64,000 nt of DNA from Apricaphanius iberus. Taxonomy: Eukaryota > Chordata > Actinopteri > Cyprinodontiformes > Aphaniidae. Position 1 is the first letter of the stretch. The number at the start of each line of letters is the position of its first letter. Below, one piece after another: positions 43,118 to 53,487 of the stretch. The DNA lies in the NCBI GenBank assembly GCA_028564705.1, contig JAPXFQ010002425.1:1-64000 (forward strand), in the 5' to 3' direction. The notes beneath the pieces were generated by a model that worked only from the letters and a program-made list of their open reading frames with translations, was not told the DNA's origin and did not search any database. Position numbers and translations under genes: made by a program.

Positions 43118-43837
43118 CTGACATTGGCATTTGTTGTTGTTCTAAATGTGCAATGGCTTCTGTAATCAAAGTGTGGGGGTTAAAACTTTGATCTGAATGG
43201 TTAGTGCAGAAAGCAAGTCCTCATTGCTGGCAATCTCATTTAAACTTGCAGCATTTTCATTGCTGCCATCATGATTTACATCACAAAAAACAACCTCTCC
43301 ATCATCAACAGGTTGTTCATTACAAATAACATTTTTATCAATAACATTATCACTAAAATCTGATTGATTGTCACTTTCAGAATGTGGTTCATCATCACAT
43401 TCAGATATTTCATCACTTTCAAAGTGAACATGTGTGTCTGTGTGTGTTTGTGTGTGCGTCAGACCTCCATATTCAACTGCTGGTGAAACGAAGAAATCTC
43501 CTTCCTTTTGAGAAGTGGAGGTCCCCCTCTCTGATCTGTCAGCTTGTTGACGTCCTCCACGTGGGCCACGACTCCGCCTCCTGGGACATTGGTCTCGCCA
43601 GTGGCCACGCCCCCCACAGGAAAAACAACAGTCATCGTCACCTGATTCTCTGTTGTAGTCCCTGTTGTAGTTGTTTTGATAGTGCCGGCTGTCTGGGGAA
43701 AAATGGCGGCGACGTCAGTTTGAGTTCGTCTGCTGTTGTCTGCCTCCTCTCTGGTATTCTCGACGACCTGTAGGCTGACGTCGGGGCGGTCCACTCCTGT
43801 AATTATTTGTGACTGCAGAATACATCATTAATGCTCC
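43118..43837 (-). pseudogene. Element A Gag C-terminus with zinc knuckle
   Basis: One minus-strand frame reads CFSCGGRGHWRDQC (CX2CX4HX4C) near 43600-43640, preceded by a tyrosine- and asparagine-rich segment and followed by an acidic tail with SESDNQSD-type runs. It reaches the ERV-C insertion at 43113 and its frame resumes as protease at 32521. The frame differs from that of the capsid part upstream. Confidence 0.7.
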
Positions 43838-44528
43838 TTAAAGAATATCTGTTTCCCTCTTAGACTGCAACTCGCCTTGTTTTCTGTTCAATTGACTCTC
43901 ACAGCGAAGAATATACTTGCATAGATCAGCATAATTCATCCCAGTATCCAAACCAATATATTTATCCATCACGTCAGCATGAAGGTCTGGCAGTAAAGCA
44001 CTAAGCACACGGTCACAAAGCATAACCTCGTATGAAGAACCAGCGAAATCGTCTTGTTCCGGCTTCTCAAGTCCACTAAATTGCTCAAAAGCTTCTCCTA
44101 CCCTGTGAATGAACTCATGTGCCACCTCTCCTTGTCTTTGTTTCACAGAATCTAGTTTAGTCAAGTTCAGGCCTTGTCGGAAACTCTTTTTCAATGGCTC
44201 TGGAGAGCTTTGTTATCGCACAGAAATAGTCAGAGCTTACCTCTGTTTCGTCCCCATCATCGCCACACACAAGCTTTGCATGCAGGCCTGGTCCAGGCAA
44301 ACTGTTCTTTAGCTTCGCTGCATCCGCAGCTTTGAGTTTGCGTTTCAAAATCCGACCGATCTCCGCACCGGTGGGCTTGAAAGACCAACAGATTTCTTCG
44401 AATTCCTTCGCAAAAGCTCTTCCATTGCCGGTAATGGGTGGCAGGCTGGCGGTTGCATTGGCCCAATCTTTATCGCTCCAGCCTCGGAAAAAGATTGTCG
44501 GTCCCTTCGGTCCAGCCACCTCAATCAT
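43838..44528 (-). pseudogene. Element A Gag capsid region
   Basis: Two overlapping frames, 44157-44528 and 43838-44194, so one frameshift near 44170. The second contains QRQGEVAHEFIHRVGEAFEQ, similar to the major homology region of retroviral capsids. This is the part that ERV-C Gag seems to lack. GWSDKDWANATASLPP near the start is typical of capsid N-terminal sequences in composition only. Confidence 0.7.
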
Positions 44529-44537
44529 TGGTAGAGT

Positions 44538-44760
44538 TTAAACAAAATCATTATCATAATTTTCAGTGTCTTTTACATTGAAAGATTTACATGCGGCAGC
44601 TTGCCGTGTCGTTGGGAGTGCAGAAAATGGTTGCCGGAGCGGTTTCGTCCCCCGCCGTTCTGCGATGCGATGGGTAAGTTTAGCAAGCTCTTCCGGTACT
44701 TCTTTCAAAGGTGGAGGGAAAGGCTCTTCTGCAGACTCTGTAAACCTGTAAATTTTTTTT
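44538..44760 (-). pseudogene. Element A Gag N-terminal region
   Basis: About 73 minus-strand codons open up to a TAA at 44538-44540, in the same frame as the capsid part that follows. It includes EEPFPPPLKEVPEELAKLTH, with a late-domain-like PPPL. The in-frame stop proves loss of function. Upstream the sequence turns into T-rich low complexity, so the true start and 5' LTR are missing. Confidence 0.55.
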
Positions 44761-45270
44761 TATTTTTATTTTTTATTATTTTTCATTTAATCATTTTCTA
44801 TTAAATTTGTTTTGTTGTTTGTTTTGTTTTTTACATTTTTCAGTTACATTTTAAATTTGTATTATTCATTTATTATCCCATTTCATTCATCCAAATCAAT
44901 TTCATTTACAGTAAAAAAAAATTGTTTTAGTCCTTTATTCAGTAAAGTTTTGATATTTGTGTTGTTCTTTAGTTTTTCATACTTAGTTGTTAGTTAAGTA
45001 TGAAAAAAAATCATTATTGAATATACTATTTTTCCCTGTTTGTTTTATATTATGGTTGATTACTACTGATTTGTTCTTTTTGTATAACCTCTTAAAGGGT
45101 CACTGTGGTGCTGAGCAAAGAGTGACTGATCTTAATTTTGAGGTTCATGCTGTGGATGCCTGACTCATTTGAGGGAAGAGTACATGTTTCAATTTATATT
45201 TAGAATTGTTTTGATTTTCTTTGTGTACTGGATTGATAGTGCCTAACATTGTGCCCCTTTTCTTTGTTTT
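44761..45270. other. T-rich low-complexity sequence
   Basis: Long runs of T on the plus strand, no gene recognised. Forms the right boundary of element A. Confidence 0.6.
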
Positions 45271-45274
45271 GCAG

Positions 45275-45454
45275 TTACGTTTATGCATCCTGACTAATGA
45301 GGAACCTAACAGGAGTGCCACCTTGGGGCTAGGGGCCGTCTCATACTTTTGCCCGACTGTTGTGCGCAAGGACAACACGACCATAGTTGGGAGGTTGCTT
45401 ATCTTACGCCCTAGCGAGATTTTTGTATGGGATGCTGTTATGAAGTTCATATAA
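45275..45454 (+). CDS. Candidate terminal exon, unknown protein
   Basis: A T-rich tract ending TTTTGCAG (AG 45273-45274) precedes a 180-base open frame ending in TAA. The predicted tail contains SATLGLGAVSYFCPTVV, VGRLLILRPSE and ends WDAVMKFI. Codon content is clearly less AT-rich than the surroundings, as for a real exon. I do not recognise the protein and saw no upstream exon. It may belong to a host gene or a transposon-derived family. Confidence 0.35.
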   Translation, partial: LRLCILTNEEPNRSATLGLGAVSYFCPTVVRKDNTTIVGRLLILRPSEIFVWDAVMKFI

Positions 45455-46146
45455 TGTCATTAAGATGGATGCTTAGATTAGATAACTTTGTTAGATATGA
45501 TTCAATGTGACATGTAATAATTGAAATTATTTGAACCACTTTTACTGTCTTTCTTTTTGAATGCTGCCCGTCTCTGAGGTTAGTAATTGTTATAGTTGGT
45601 TGTTGATTTTCCTTAGTATTTTGATTTATCTTTGAGAGTAGATAAATGGGGAGTAGACTGTGATGGATAAATTTATTTTTATGATTCATCTGTTAGTATT
45701 ATTAACACTGAGAGCAGAGGGGCCAGAAAACAGGTGTTGAGTTCACATGGGTATCGAGGTTAGAGAAAACCTCACTGCCTGAGAAAATTGATTCTTCTTA
45801 TATACTTAGTTTTGAGAGTTTCTCTTAATTGTGTTACGATTTAACCCAAGCTATTGCCATTCTTTTGTATCTGTCAAGATTAACTTATTCCCAGCTATAG
45901 AGCCAGGTGTCTGAGAAATCCCCACCCTGAGAGAATAGTTTTGTTTTCAGAAGTTATAGAGGCCCTTTTATTAAAACCTCCAAACGCTTAAAGGAATCTC
46001 TCTCATTTTTATTAAGAGTCTTAAATCCGATTACACACCTTTTAGTTTAAAGTCAGTTCAAACTGTCGTTTTCTAAGGAGAAAATAACCCTAAAATAATG
46101 GTTTTCTTTTTTTTTCTTTTTTGGCTGTTTCACTGTAACTGTTCGG
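45455..46146. other. No gene recognised
   Basis: AT-rich sequence without coding or repeat signals. Confidence 0.45.
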
Positions 46147-46149
46147 GTG

Positions 46150-46206
46150 GAGGTAATACTACGGATGCACCAATACAATACTGGTGTTCGGTATTGGGGC
46201 CGATAC
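46150..46206. mobile_element. Fragment of TATCGG-type DNA element
   Basis: GGATGCACCAATACAATACT..GGTATTGGGGCCGATACT resembles the end of a common fish element with repeated ATCGG words. The tandem units begin directly after it. A similar word, TATCGGCGTCAGC, lies just right of the second unit (about 51000). Confidence 0.4.
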
Positions 46207-47911
46207 TGTTGGGTCAAACACAGCCATCAGGTGGAACTAATCTGCACTCTAGCCCCACAGGAAGTGGGTGGGGGCAGAGTCTATAAATACAGCCTTCCGG
46301 AAGCTCTCTTTTTTGCATGCTGCTGCCGGCCAGGTAGGGCAACAGAAGACAATCTCCAACCATCTTCCTTTTCTGGCAGGGGAAGGCCTGAGTTTATCCC
46401 CAGCGCCCAACAAAACCCCCTCTGAGTTTCAGACTGTTGACCATTGAGAAGTAGAGCAAGAGATACACGTGGTGGGGGACCTAAACCAGCCGGAATCTGC
46501 ATTGAGCCGCCGCCACAGAGACGATAGGAAGAATTGCCGTGCTGTAAAGCTGCCAAAAAGGTACTGTCAGGGAAAAAAGCTGGTGTGGATCACTGCTTCA
46601 TGAGGGTTACTGTAACCAGCTACTACAGCCATTGTTAGCCGCTAGGCTAACATCGCCTCATCCCCTTTCCTCATCGACCATGGAGCAACTCGGAGCTTAA
46701 TCATTCATAAGGTCTGTTTGGGAAGAGGCAAATTAGTTTAGGATGACTAATTTTAAAGATGTGTGATTTACTGTTGTTAACTTGTATAAGTTTTCATCCT
46801 GCTATCTTTGGGTAAACCGAGCCCCGGCCTGAAGTTTTAATCAGTGTTTTAAAAGACGTTTCTGGACAAAAAAATGTTCCTCCTGCAATTTGAGTTACTG
46901 AATCAAACAGGAGTTTTTACTTTCTTTGTTTAATGTTCAATACATGTATTTGATCCACTTCAAATGCCTCACGTGCATTTTAGGGAGTTAAGGTAAACAA
47001 GCCCACATATTTTGTTAGGCCTGCATTTCATAAACAAAGATTGTTATTAATCTCTCAAACAGAACTAGGTTTAAAATAGATTTGTGTAAGAACAGATTAT
47101 TATCTCTTAGCCATTTTTGAACTCACTTTATTTGATCAAAATACTGGAATTAGATTGTCTACTGCTGTTATGAATTCAAAAAAGTAATATTCCAAAATTA
47201 CTTCTAATCCAGATAAATTTTAAACAAACATTTCTTGATCCAAAGAATGTTTTAATGTTCCTTACGTTGTTTTATTAGTTTAGACATATAAATCAATGGT
47301 GCTAAATTAGTTTAAACTAATTACAATTGGTAAACTGTTTTAGCTTTCATTCCAGCATCTGCATCAAGCCCTGAGTTCTTAAAGCATCCAATTCCTCCAA
47401 AAAATAAATCGGAATTCATGTTTTCTATCTTTATTCAATTTTTATATATTTGTGTTCTTTTTGTATCAATTCATTTAGTTTGATCAGTAGTGTGTTGGTT
47501 ATCAGTTTGAGTGATTAAATGTTTCTTTTTCTCCTTTTGTAAAAAAAACTTTTGTATTTTGGAAGTCACTGTTGTCCCTTTTATTCAACACGCACACATC
47601 CATCCATCCATTTTCTATACCGCTTAATCCTTAATGGGTCACGGGGGGTGCTGGTGCCTTTCTCCAGCTGTCAACGGGCGAGAGGCGGGGTACACCCTGG
47701 ACAGGTCGCCAGTCCATCACAGGGCAACACGCACACATATAAGGGTTTAATGTTCTGACATGCGGTACGAATTCATTCCTTCATAATTTTAATCTCAGCT
47801 GGGCAGATGTTGGACCATTAGAGACTGGTATTTATCTATTTGACTATTAAAATAGTTCCTGGGAACAGGTGATGCCCCTAATAATAATAATTTTCCATAA
47901 ATTATTAATCT
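46207..47911 (+). repeat. Tandem unit 1, TATA-containing
   Basis: Starts TGTTGGGTCAAACACAGCCATCAGG and ends in AATTTTCCATAAATTATTAATCTT-like sequence (in two parts), shared with unit 2 in the same order over its length. TATAAATA at about 46284 could be a promoter. No long ORF. Interrupted by a short retroposon at 47600-47724. Could be one LTR of an unrecognised element. Confidence 0.7.
47600..47724 (-). mobile_element. Short retroposon (SINE-like) with 14-bp TSD
   Basis: CCATCCATCCATTTTCTATACC at the left is the reversed tail; GGCGAGAGGCGGGGTACACC and CCTGGACAGGTCGCC follow. It is flanked by the exact duplication CAACACGCACACAT (47586-47599 and 47725-47738). Same family as 23868-24000. Confidence 0.85.
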
Positions 47912-49356
47912 TGTTGGGTCACACACACAACCATCAGGTGGTGCAACTCTGCTCTAGCCCCACAGGAAGTGGAAGTGTGTTAATCTATAAATAGGACTGC
48001 TCATCCAGCTGCTCGTTCTTAGCGACAAAGCCTCCGGCCCGGCGCTAGAAAGGCAAGGTCGAGGACTCCTTTTCCTTCGCGGGTGAAGGAGACACGCCTG
48101 ATTTCGAGGAGGAACTTATTCGAGCAACACCGACGAACGACTGATCAGGTGACTGAAAAACATTGATAAACAAACCCCTTGTTCTGTCTGAATTCTGCAG
48201 ATCGTTCCGAAACAGAATCCCCAATCTTATTTGTTGGCCAGCAGAGGAAGGCACGAGTTTCTGCAGGAACTCGCTTTAAGGAACCCAAAGACTGCCGACA
48301 CCAGGTGAATCCTAAATATTGATAAACAAAGACGTTTTTCATCCACAGAGCCCGACGAAACCCCTCTGAGTTTCAGGCTGCTGACCGCTGAGAAATAGAG
48401 CCACGCGTGGTGGAGGACCTAATGCAGCCTGAACCGCATGCCTGAACCGCGTGAATGAACTGGACAAAGGCTGCATCCCTTCGTGCCAGAGGCTGCATTG
48501 AGCCCCCTGACACAGGACTGATGAGAGTGGCCGGGTCGGAGAATCTGAGAGGTACTGATCGTGAGTGTCGGGGCCATCCGTCACACAGCTGAAATGGCGT
48601 CCTGATCGGAAGCTCAAGGAGCTACCAGCCTGTTAAGTAGCTTAGCAACCCTTTGTTATCCTGCTGGGCTAACGTCATCTGAGCCCCCTCACTTATCCAC
48701 GCCCGAGAATACTTGGTGAAATTGATGGTTGATAAGGTCTGTTTGGGCAGAGGCAAATTAGTTAGGAAAATTAGTTTTAAGTGTTTGTCCTTTAATTTTT
48801 ATTGGTAACTTTTTAAGTTTCATGTGGTATCTTTGGGTAAACCAGGCCTCGGCCTGAACTTTTAATCAGTGCTTTTAAAAGACTTTTTCCGACAAAGAGT
48901 CATTTTAAATCCTGTAATTTGAGCTACTCAATCAGACAGGAGTTTTTCCCTTTTTTAAATGTTTAATAAATGTATTTTAGCAACTCTAAACGACAACGTG
49001 TGTCGCAGAAAGCTACAGCTAAGGAAGCCCACGTTTTGGTTTGGGCCGGCACTTTGTGTACAAAGATCGCTATTAACGGTTCAAACAGATCTCTGTTTAA
49101 AAATACATTGTTGAAGAACAGACACTAATCACAATAGTCGTGTTTGAACTCACCTTATTCAATAAAAATATGGGAATTAGATTGTTTTGCTGTCGTGATC
49201 AATCCATGAATTAAGTAATCCTCCAAAGGTTAATTACTTTTATCCATATAATTTTTAAACATAACATTTCTTAATCCAAAGAATGTTTTGTGTTTTCTTA
49301 CATTGCTCAATGGTTTAGAGGTAAACCATTGGTGCTAAATTAGTTAAACTAATTAA

Positions 49357-49887
49357 CCCTCTAGGCGCCGGAGTTTTTTCTATTAAATATTCCATTTTGA
49401 TATCAGTAGTTCAAAATGTTGTAGCTTTAATATGGTTATAGATAAAAGTACACTGTAAGTTACAAAAATCTTCAGTATGATCCAAAGTTTTTGATAGGAG
49501 CAGAATCACACATCTAATTAGCATATTATGACGTCACCAGGCGTTGGCACTATTGGATTGCATGACTTGTACAATTTTTTGCTTTTGACATTGTTTAAAA
49601 CTTTTTTTTCATCAATAATTTTATTTTTTTATTTAGATTTTTCTATATATGTATTTTCTACATCTATATGTTTCATTTTTTTGGCTTTTTTTCAAGAACA
49701 GGTGGATTTATCTGTTTATGTCTTTTCTTATGTGACTCCGTTACTCTATTCACTATATAAAATCAACAGAAAGAAAATATTGGCCACAGAATTTTACAGA
49801 TCCATCCCAAAAATAACTAACAGGCTCATCAAATTGTCTGATCCACTGGTGATTCTACTCTTCCTCATCTGTCAAGCAAACCTCGCC

Positions 49888-49946
<59 letters not shown>

Positions 49947-50589
49947 CACTTGCAGCGGGACAGAGAACTTTACTGCTGTTTAGACGCTTATAAGCGGTCT
50001 TTTTTCCCTCCTATTTTCAATCGCATCTGCTATTATTTCCACTGATTTTTACATCCCTCCCACCTTGGTCACAATTAGCGTTGTGATGACCACCTAGCTA
50101 CCCAAACACATACCTTTCTCTCACCGGGGGAATGTGATGCACAGCTGGAATGTTGCTGCTTGTGGATCGTCATGGCAAAACGGGACTGGCTGTTGCTGCG
50201 GGACATTTTAGTTTCACTTTCTCCCGGGACAACTGAACAGATCAGAGGTAAATATTTCTCTTCAGAATCTGAATAAGCCAATACGTTACAGCGGGGAACT
50301 CTGACATCTCGGCCTCATAAGTTTTATCGTTCTAAAAGTCGCGTTCTCTATACTGTGACCGCAGCAGCTGTACCTCGCGTCCCCCGCTCGCAGCGCTGAC
50401 TTAAAGGCCGATATACTCCAAAAGTTTCCAAGGGAACACACCCAAAAAGGTGTCCAAGATTAAAGATACACATGCCCGCCATCTCCTGATGTAAAGTAGT
50501 AATTAAATTAGTGGCCGTATCTCCAGCTGTGGTTCGTTAAAGGCAGCAGTGTTGCTTGTCGCAATATTGCGACTTTGGCGCCTAGAGGG
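49357..50589. mobile_element. piggyBac-like non-autonomous element
   Basis: Perfect 13-bp terminal inverted repeats CCCTCTAGGCGCC and GGCGCCTAGAGGG, flanked by TTAA on both sides (49353-49356, 50590-50593), the exact target of piggyBac transposases. No transposase is visible; the 151-codon plus-strand frame at 49528-49983 is low-complexity and partly encoded by an ATC repeat. Confidence 0.9.
49891..49944. repeat. (ATC)n microsatellite
   Basis: About 18 ATC units within the piggyBac-like element. Confidence 0.95.
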
Positions 50590-50614
50590 TTAACTAACTA
50601 ACTAACTAACTAAT
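50590..50614. repeat. (TAAC)n tetranucleotide repeat
   Basis: Six TAAC units at the right flank of the piggyBac-like element, probably expanded from its TTAA target. Confidence 0.8.
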
Positions 50615-50949
50615 TAATGGTTTCTCATCTTATTACATATTCATCTTGTTGTGTTCTTTTACTTTAACTATTCATTTCTTTTAATCAGTAGTGTGTTCTT
50701 TTCTAGCTTGGTGATCAAAATGTTTTTCTTATTTTTCTTTTTCTTTTTATAAACAAATCTTGTATTGTTGGAAAGTAACTGTTGTCGTGCTTGATTCAAT
50801 ACGCACATATTGCAAAGTTTATGGTCAATAAACAGTAAAGAAATAATTCCTTCAGATTATGAGAGTGATATAGACATTTGGCTATTAAAATAGTTCCTGA
50901 TAAAGGTGGTGCCCTGAATATTAATAATTTTCCATAAATTATTAATCTT

Positions 50950-51156
50950 ATTGACTGCCTTAAGCCTTGAACTCACAACAATACCGTTCTAATGCACTTG
51001 TATCGGCGTCAGCTAATTAACCAATTCCACGAACAAAGCCTTTAAATATGGAAACTGCAATGATTTCACAGAAATTTTCATTTTTGACTTGAAATTTTTG
51101 TTTTGTTGTAATTTTATTTGTATTTTTTTATCTAATTCACCTTAATTTTTGTAACA
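50950..51156. other. No gene recognised
   Basis: Short spacer between tandem unit 2 and the LINE 3' end. Confidence 0.45.
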
Positions 51157-51716
51157 ATTCAATTCAGTTTATTTATATAGCGCCGTTTCACAACAGATGT
51201 CATCTCAAGGCACTTTAAAACTTTAAAAGAAGAGTTATTACAATACAATGTTTAATGTAGAAATTAGAGAACCACAGAACATTGCGTCGTGTAATTCTCA
51301 GCAATCCCTCACACTGAGCAAGCACGAAACGACAGTGGAAAGGAAAAACTCCCTTTTAACAGGAAGAAACCTCCGGCAGAACCAGGCTCAGCACAAGCGG
51401 TCATCTGCCGAGACCGTCTGTGGTTTGGAGAATACAGAACAGAGACACAGAAGAGAGATACAGAAAGAGCAACAGAACTGATGCAGAAGTTTGTTGCAGG
51501 ACGTGGAGAACTTTCCGTCACTCCAATGCCATCTTAGTCAGGGTCGTCAAGCAGGGCGGGTCAGGAGCACCTACTATAAGAAGAGACTAAGAGAAAGCAG
51601 GTTAGCGCTTCAACTGACAGCACATCATGCAGTTGGGGAGTAGTAGGAGAGAAAGTAGGAACAGACCCTAATAATGTCCTCCAACAGCCTAGCCTAAAGC
51701 AGCATAGCTACTAACA

Positions 51717-51980
51717 TTAACCTGTCTCCTAGCTACTAGGATACCTAGCTACTAACACTTTCTACCTAGGTTACATTAACCTATCTCTACCTAGCTACTC
51801 TACCTCTTCCTATATCTTCCTAGCTTTTGACACTCTACCTGACTACTAACATTAACCTGTCTCCTAGCTACTAGGAGACCTAGCTACTAACACTCTACTT
51901 GGCTTACATTAATCTATCTCTACCTAGCTACTCTTCATATCCCTTCCTAGCTTTTGACACTCTACCTGGCTACTAACATT
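51717..51980. repeat. Tandem duplication in LINE 3' region
   Basis: A ~130-bp unit rich in CTAGCTACTA and ACCTAGCTACT words occurs twice (about 51717-51850 and 51851-51980). Confidence 0.75.
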
Positions 51981-51987
51981 AACCTGT

Positions 51988-52380
51988 CTAACCTGTCTCT
52001 AACTGCCTATTAACATATCTCAAACTGTAAGCTTTGTCAAAGAGGAAAGTTTTAAGCCTAGTTTTAAAGATATACAAATTGTCTGCTTCACGAACCAACC
52101 CTGGGAACTTGTTCCATAGGAGGGGAGCCTGATAGCTGAAAGATTTGCCACCCATCCTACTTTTAGAAATCCTAGGAACTACCAGTAAACCTGCAGTCTG
52201 AGAGCAAAGGGCCCTATTAGGAACATATGGAACAATCAGGTCTCTTATGTATGATGGAGCTAGATTATTAAGAGCTTTATATGTCAGAAGGAGGATCTTG
52301 AATTCTATTCTAGATCTCACTGGGAGCCAGTGAAGAGAAGCTAAAACAGGGGAAATGTGATCTCTTCTTTTAATATTCAT
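51988..52380 (-). pseudogene. L2-type LINE ORF2 C-terminus
   Basis: 130 codons ending in a stop. KRRDHISPVLASLHWLPV, FKILLLTYKALNNLAPSYI and PLLWNKFPGLVREAD are hallmarks of the region after the RT in fish L2-type LINEs. The RT itself and the endonuclease are lost by 5' truncation. It carried reverse transcription of the element when complete. Confidence 0.82.
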
Positions 52381-52654
52381 CAGAATCCTAGCAGCAGCAT
52401 TTTGGACTAACTGAAGACTTTTAATTGTTTTCTGTGTACTACCTGATAATAAAGAGTTCCAGTAATTCAGCCTTGAAGTAATAAAGGCATGGAGTAGTTT
52501 TTCAGCATCAGTCCTGGACAGGATTGTTCTAATTTTTGCAATATTCCTAAGGTGAAAAAAGGAAATCCTAGAGACTTCTTTAATGTGACATCTAAGCAGA
52601 GAACAAAATATGACCTGTCTTCCAATTCATTTCCAATACATTTTTTTTTTTTTG

Positions 52655-52752
52655 TGGTAGAAATATCGCCATTGGTACTCAGCATCAGCAAGTACTCAGA
52701 TCCATGTATCAGTATCGTATCGGTTTGAAAAAAGTGGTATCTTTACATCCCT
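52655..52752. mobile_element. Terminal fragment of a fish DNA element
   Basis: The reversed end reads CATAGGGATGTAAAGATACC followed by CGATACGATACTGATAC, a frequent fish repeat terminus. The LINE adjoins it at the left; the matching other end was not found with confidence. Confidence 0.45.
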
Positions 52753-52755
52753 ATG

Positions 52756-53279
52756 TAAGACATTGGTTTATAAAAACCGTAGTAACGTCTTTATTTTTAA
52801 ATACCCAAAGTAGTGCTGTGAACAAAGGAAAACCATCATGTGAAGCTGAAGAAAAAGTACACATGATAGCCACAATCTATCAGAAAAACACATTTAAAAT
52901 GTATGTGATACATTTCTGTTGAGCCCGTTTCTTTAGATACTCTGGAATAAAATTTATTGCAAACAATTAGAAACCTGTTTAGCAAAGAAAATCCTTCTGT
53001 ATGTTGTGTACTGTGTATTTCAATCCAGCTGTTCTGTGAAGGCCTCAGAGGTGTGCTACAAAACAATAGTGAACAAACAATATCAGAATATGGCACAACT
53101 AAACCAGAAAACCTAGGTTAACTCTGGAGGAGCTGTTCTTGCAGTTTGTCACAAGCCTCGTATGGGATAAAACAAACATGAGGAAAAAGGTGCCCTAGTT
53201 AGTTAAGATCAAAACAAACATCTTTGCATACATACAAAATGGAATGAATGGTTTATAACTAACAATATACATCAACCAG
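52756..53279. other. No gene recognised
   Basis: AT-rich spacer; frames are short and unsupported. Confidence 0.45.
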
Positions 53280-53400
53280 AATGTACCCTCCCCACAATTA
53301 AACATGGTGGTTGCAGTATCATACATTGGGAATGTTTCCCAGGGACAGGTAAGCTGGTTGGAGCTATATACTGAATATGGCAATCTCAGAAAAATAACTA
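53280..53400 (+). pseudogene. Tc1-like transposase scrap
   Basis: The plus strand encodes a [16 protein letters not shown] stretch followed by [10 protein letters not shown], resembling the [13 protein letters not shown] segment between the two catalytic aspartates of Tc1 transposases. Stops follow at once. No ends found. Confidence 0.4.
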
Positions 53401-53487
53401 AAAAAACTTGTTAAAAAAACTGGGGACTACGGTGAAGCCTCACCTTTCAGCAGCAAAAGAGAGAGCTTATAGGTTACACATGTCTTA

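Larger units (their letters stand above)
29549..44760 (-). mobile_element. Element A: old retroviral gag-pro-pol split by nested insertions
   Basis: Minus-strand remains in retroviral order: Gag (44760 to 43118), protease (32521 to 32364 and 31700 to about 31546), RT (31545 to 30350) and RNase H (30344 to 29549). ERV-C (32526-43113) and a solo LTR (31701-32363) interrupt it, each with a 4-bp duplication. No integrase, env or own LTR is seen. In-frame stops and frameshifts show it is dead. Its pol is related to that of ERV-C but clearly distinct. Confidence 0.8.
47912..50948 (+). repeat. Tandem unit 2, TATA-containing
   Basis: Second copy directly adjoining unit 1: TGTTGGGTCACACACACAACCATCAGG, TATAAATA (about 47989), GTCTGTTTGGGCAGAGGC and the same ending near 50948. 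It lacks the SINE but carries a 1.23-kb TTAA-flanked element (49357-50589) and an AATAAA near 50827. The two units differ by many substitutions and indels, so the duplication is old. Confidence 0.7.
51157..52620 (-). mobile_element. L2/Maui-type LINE, 3' end
   Basis: Plus-strand AATTCAATTCAGTTTATTTATATAGCGCC marks the 3' end (51157 on, split here into short words: AATTCAATTCAG, TTTATATAGCGCC). AACTCCCTTTTAACAGGAAG and AAACCTCCGGCAGAACCAGG match the known 3' UTR of fish L2/Maui LINEs. The C-terminal ORF2 remains at 51988-52380. 5'-truncated. Confidence 0.8.

Noticed and set aside
49528..49983. 151-codon frame in the piggyBac-like element
   Set aside because: Hydrophobic low-complexity translation of T-rich sequence plus an ATC repeat; no transposase motif.
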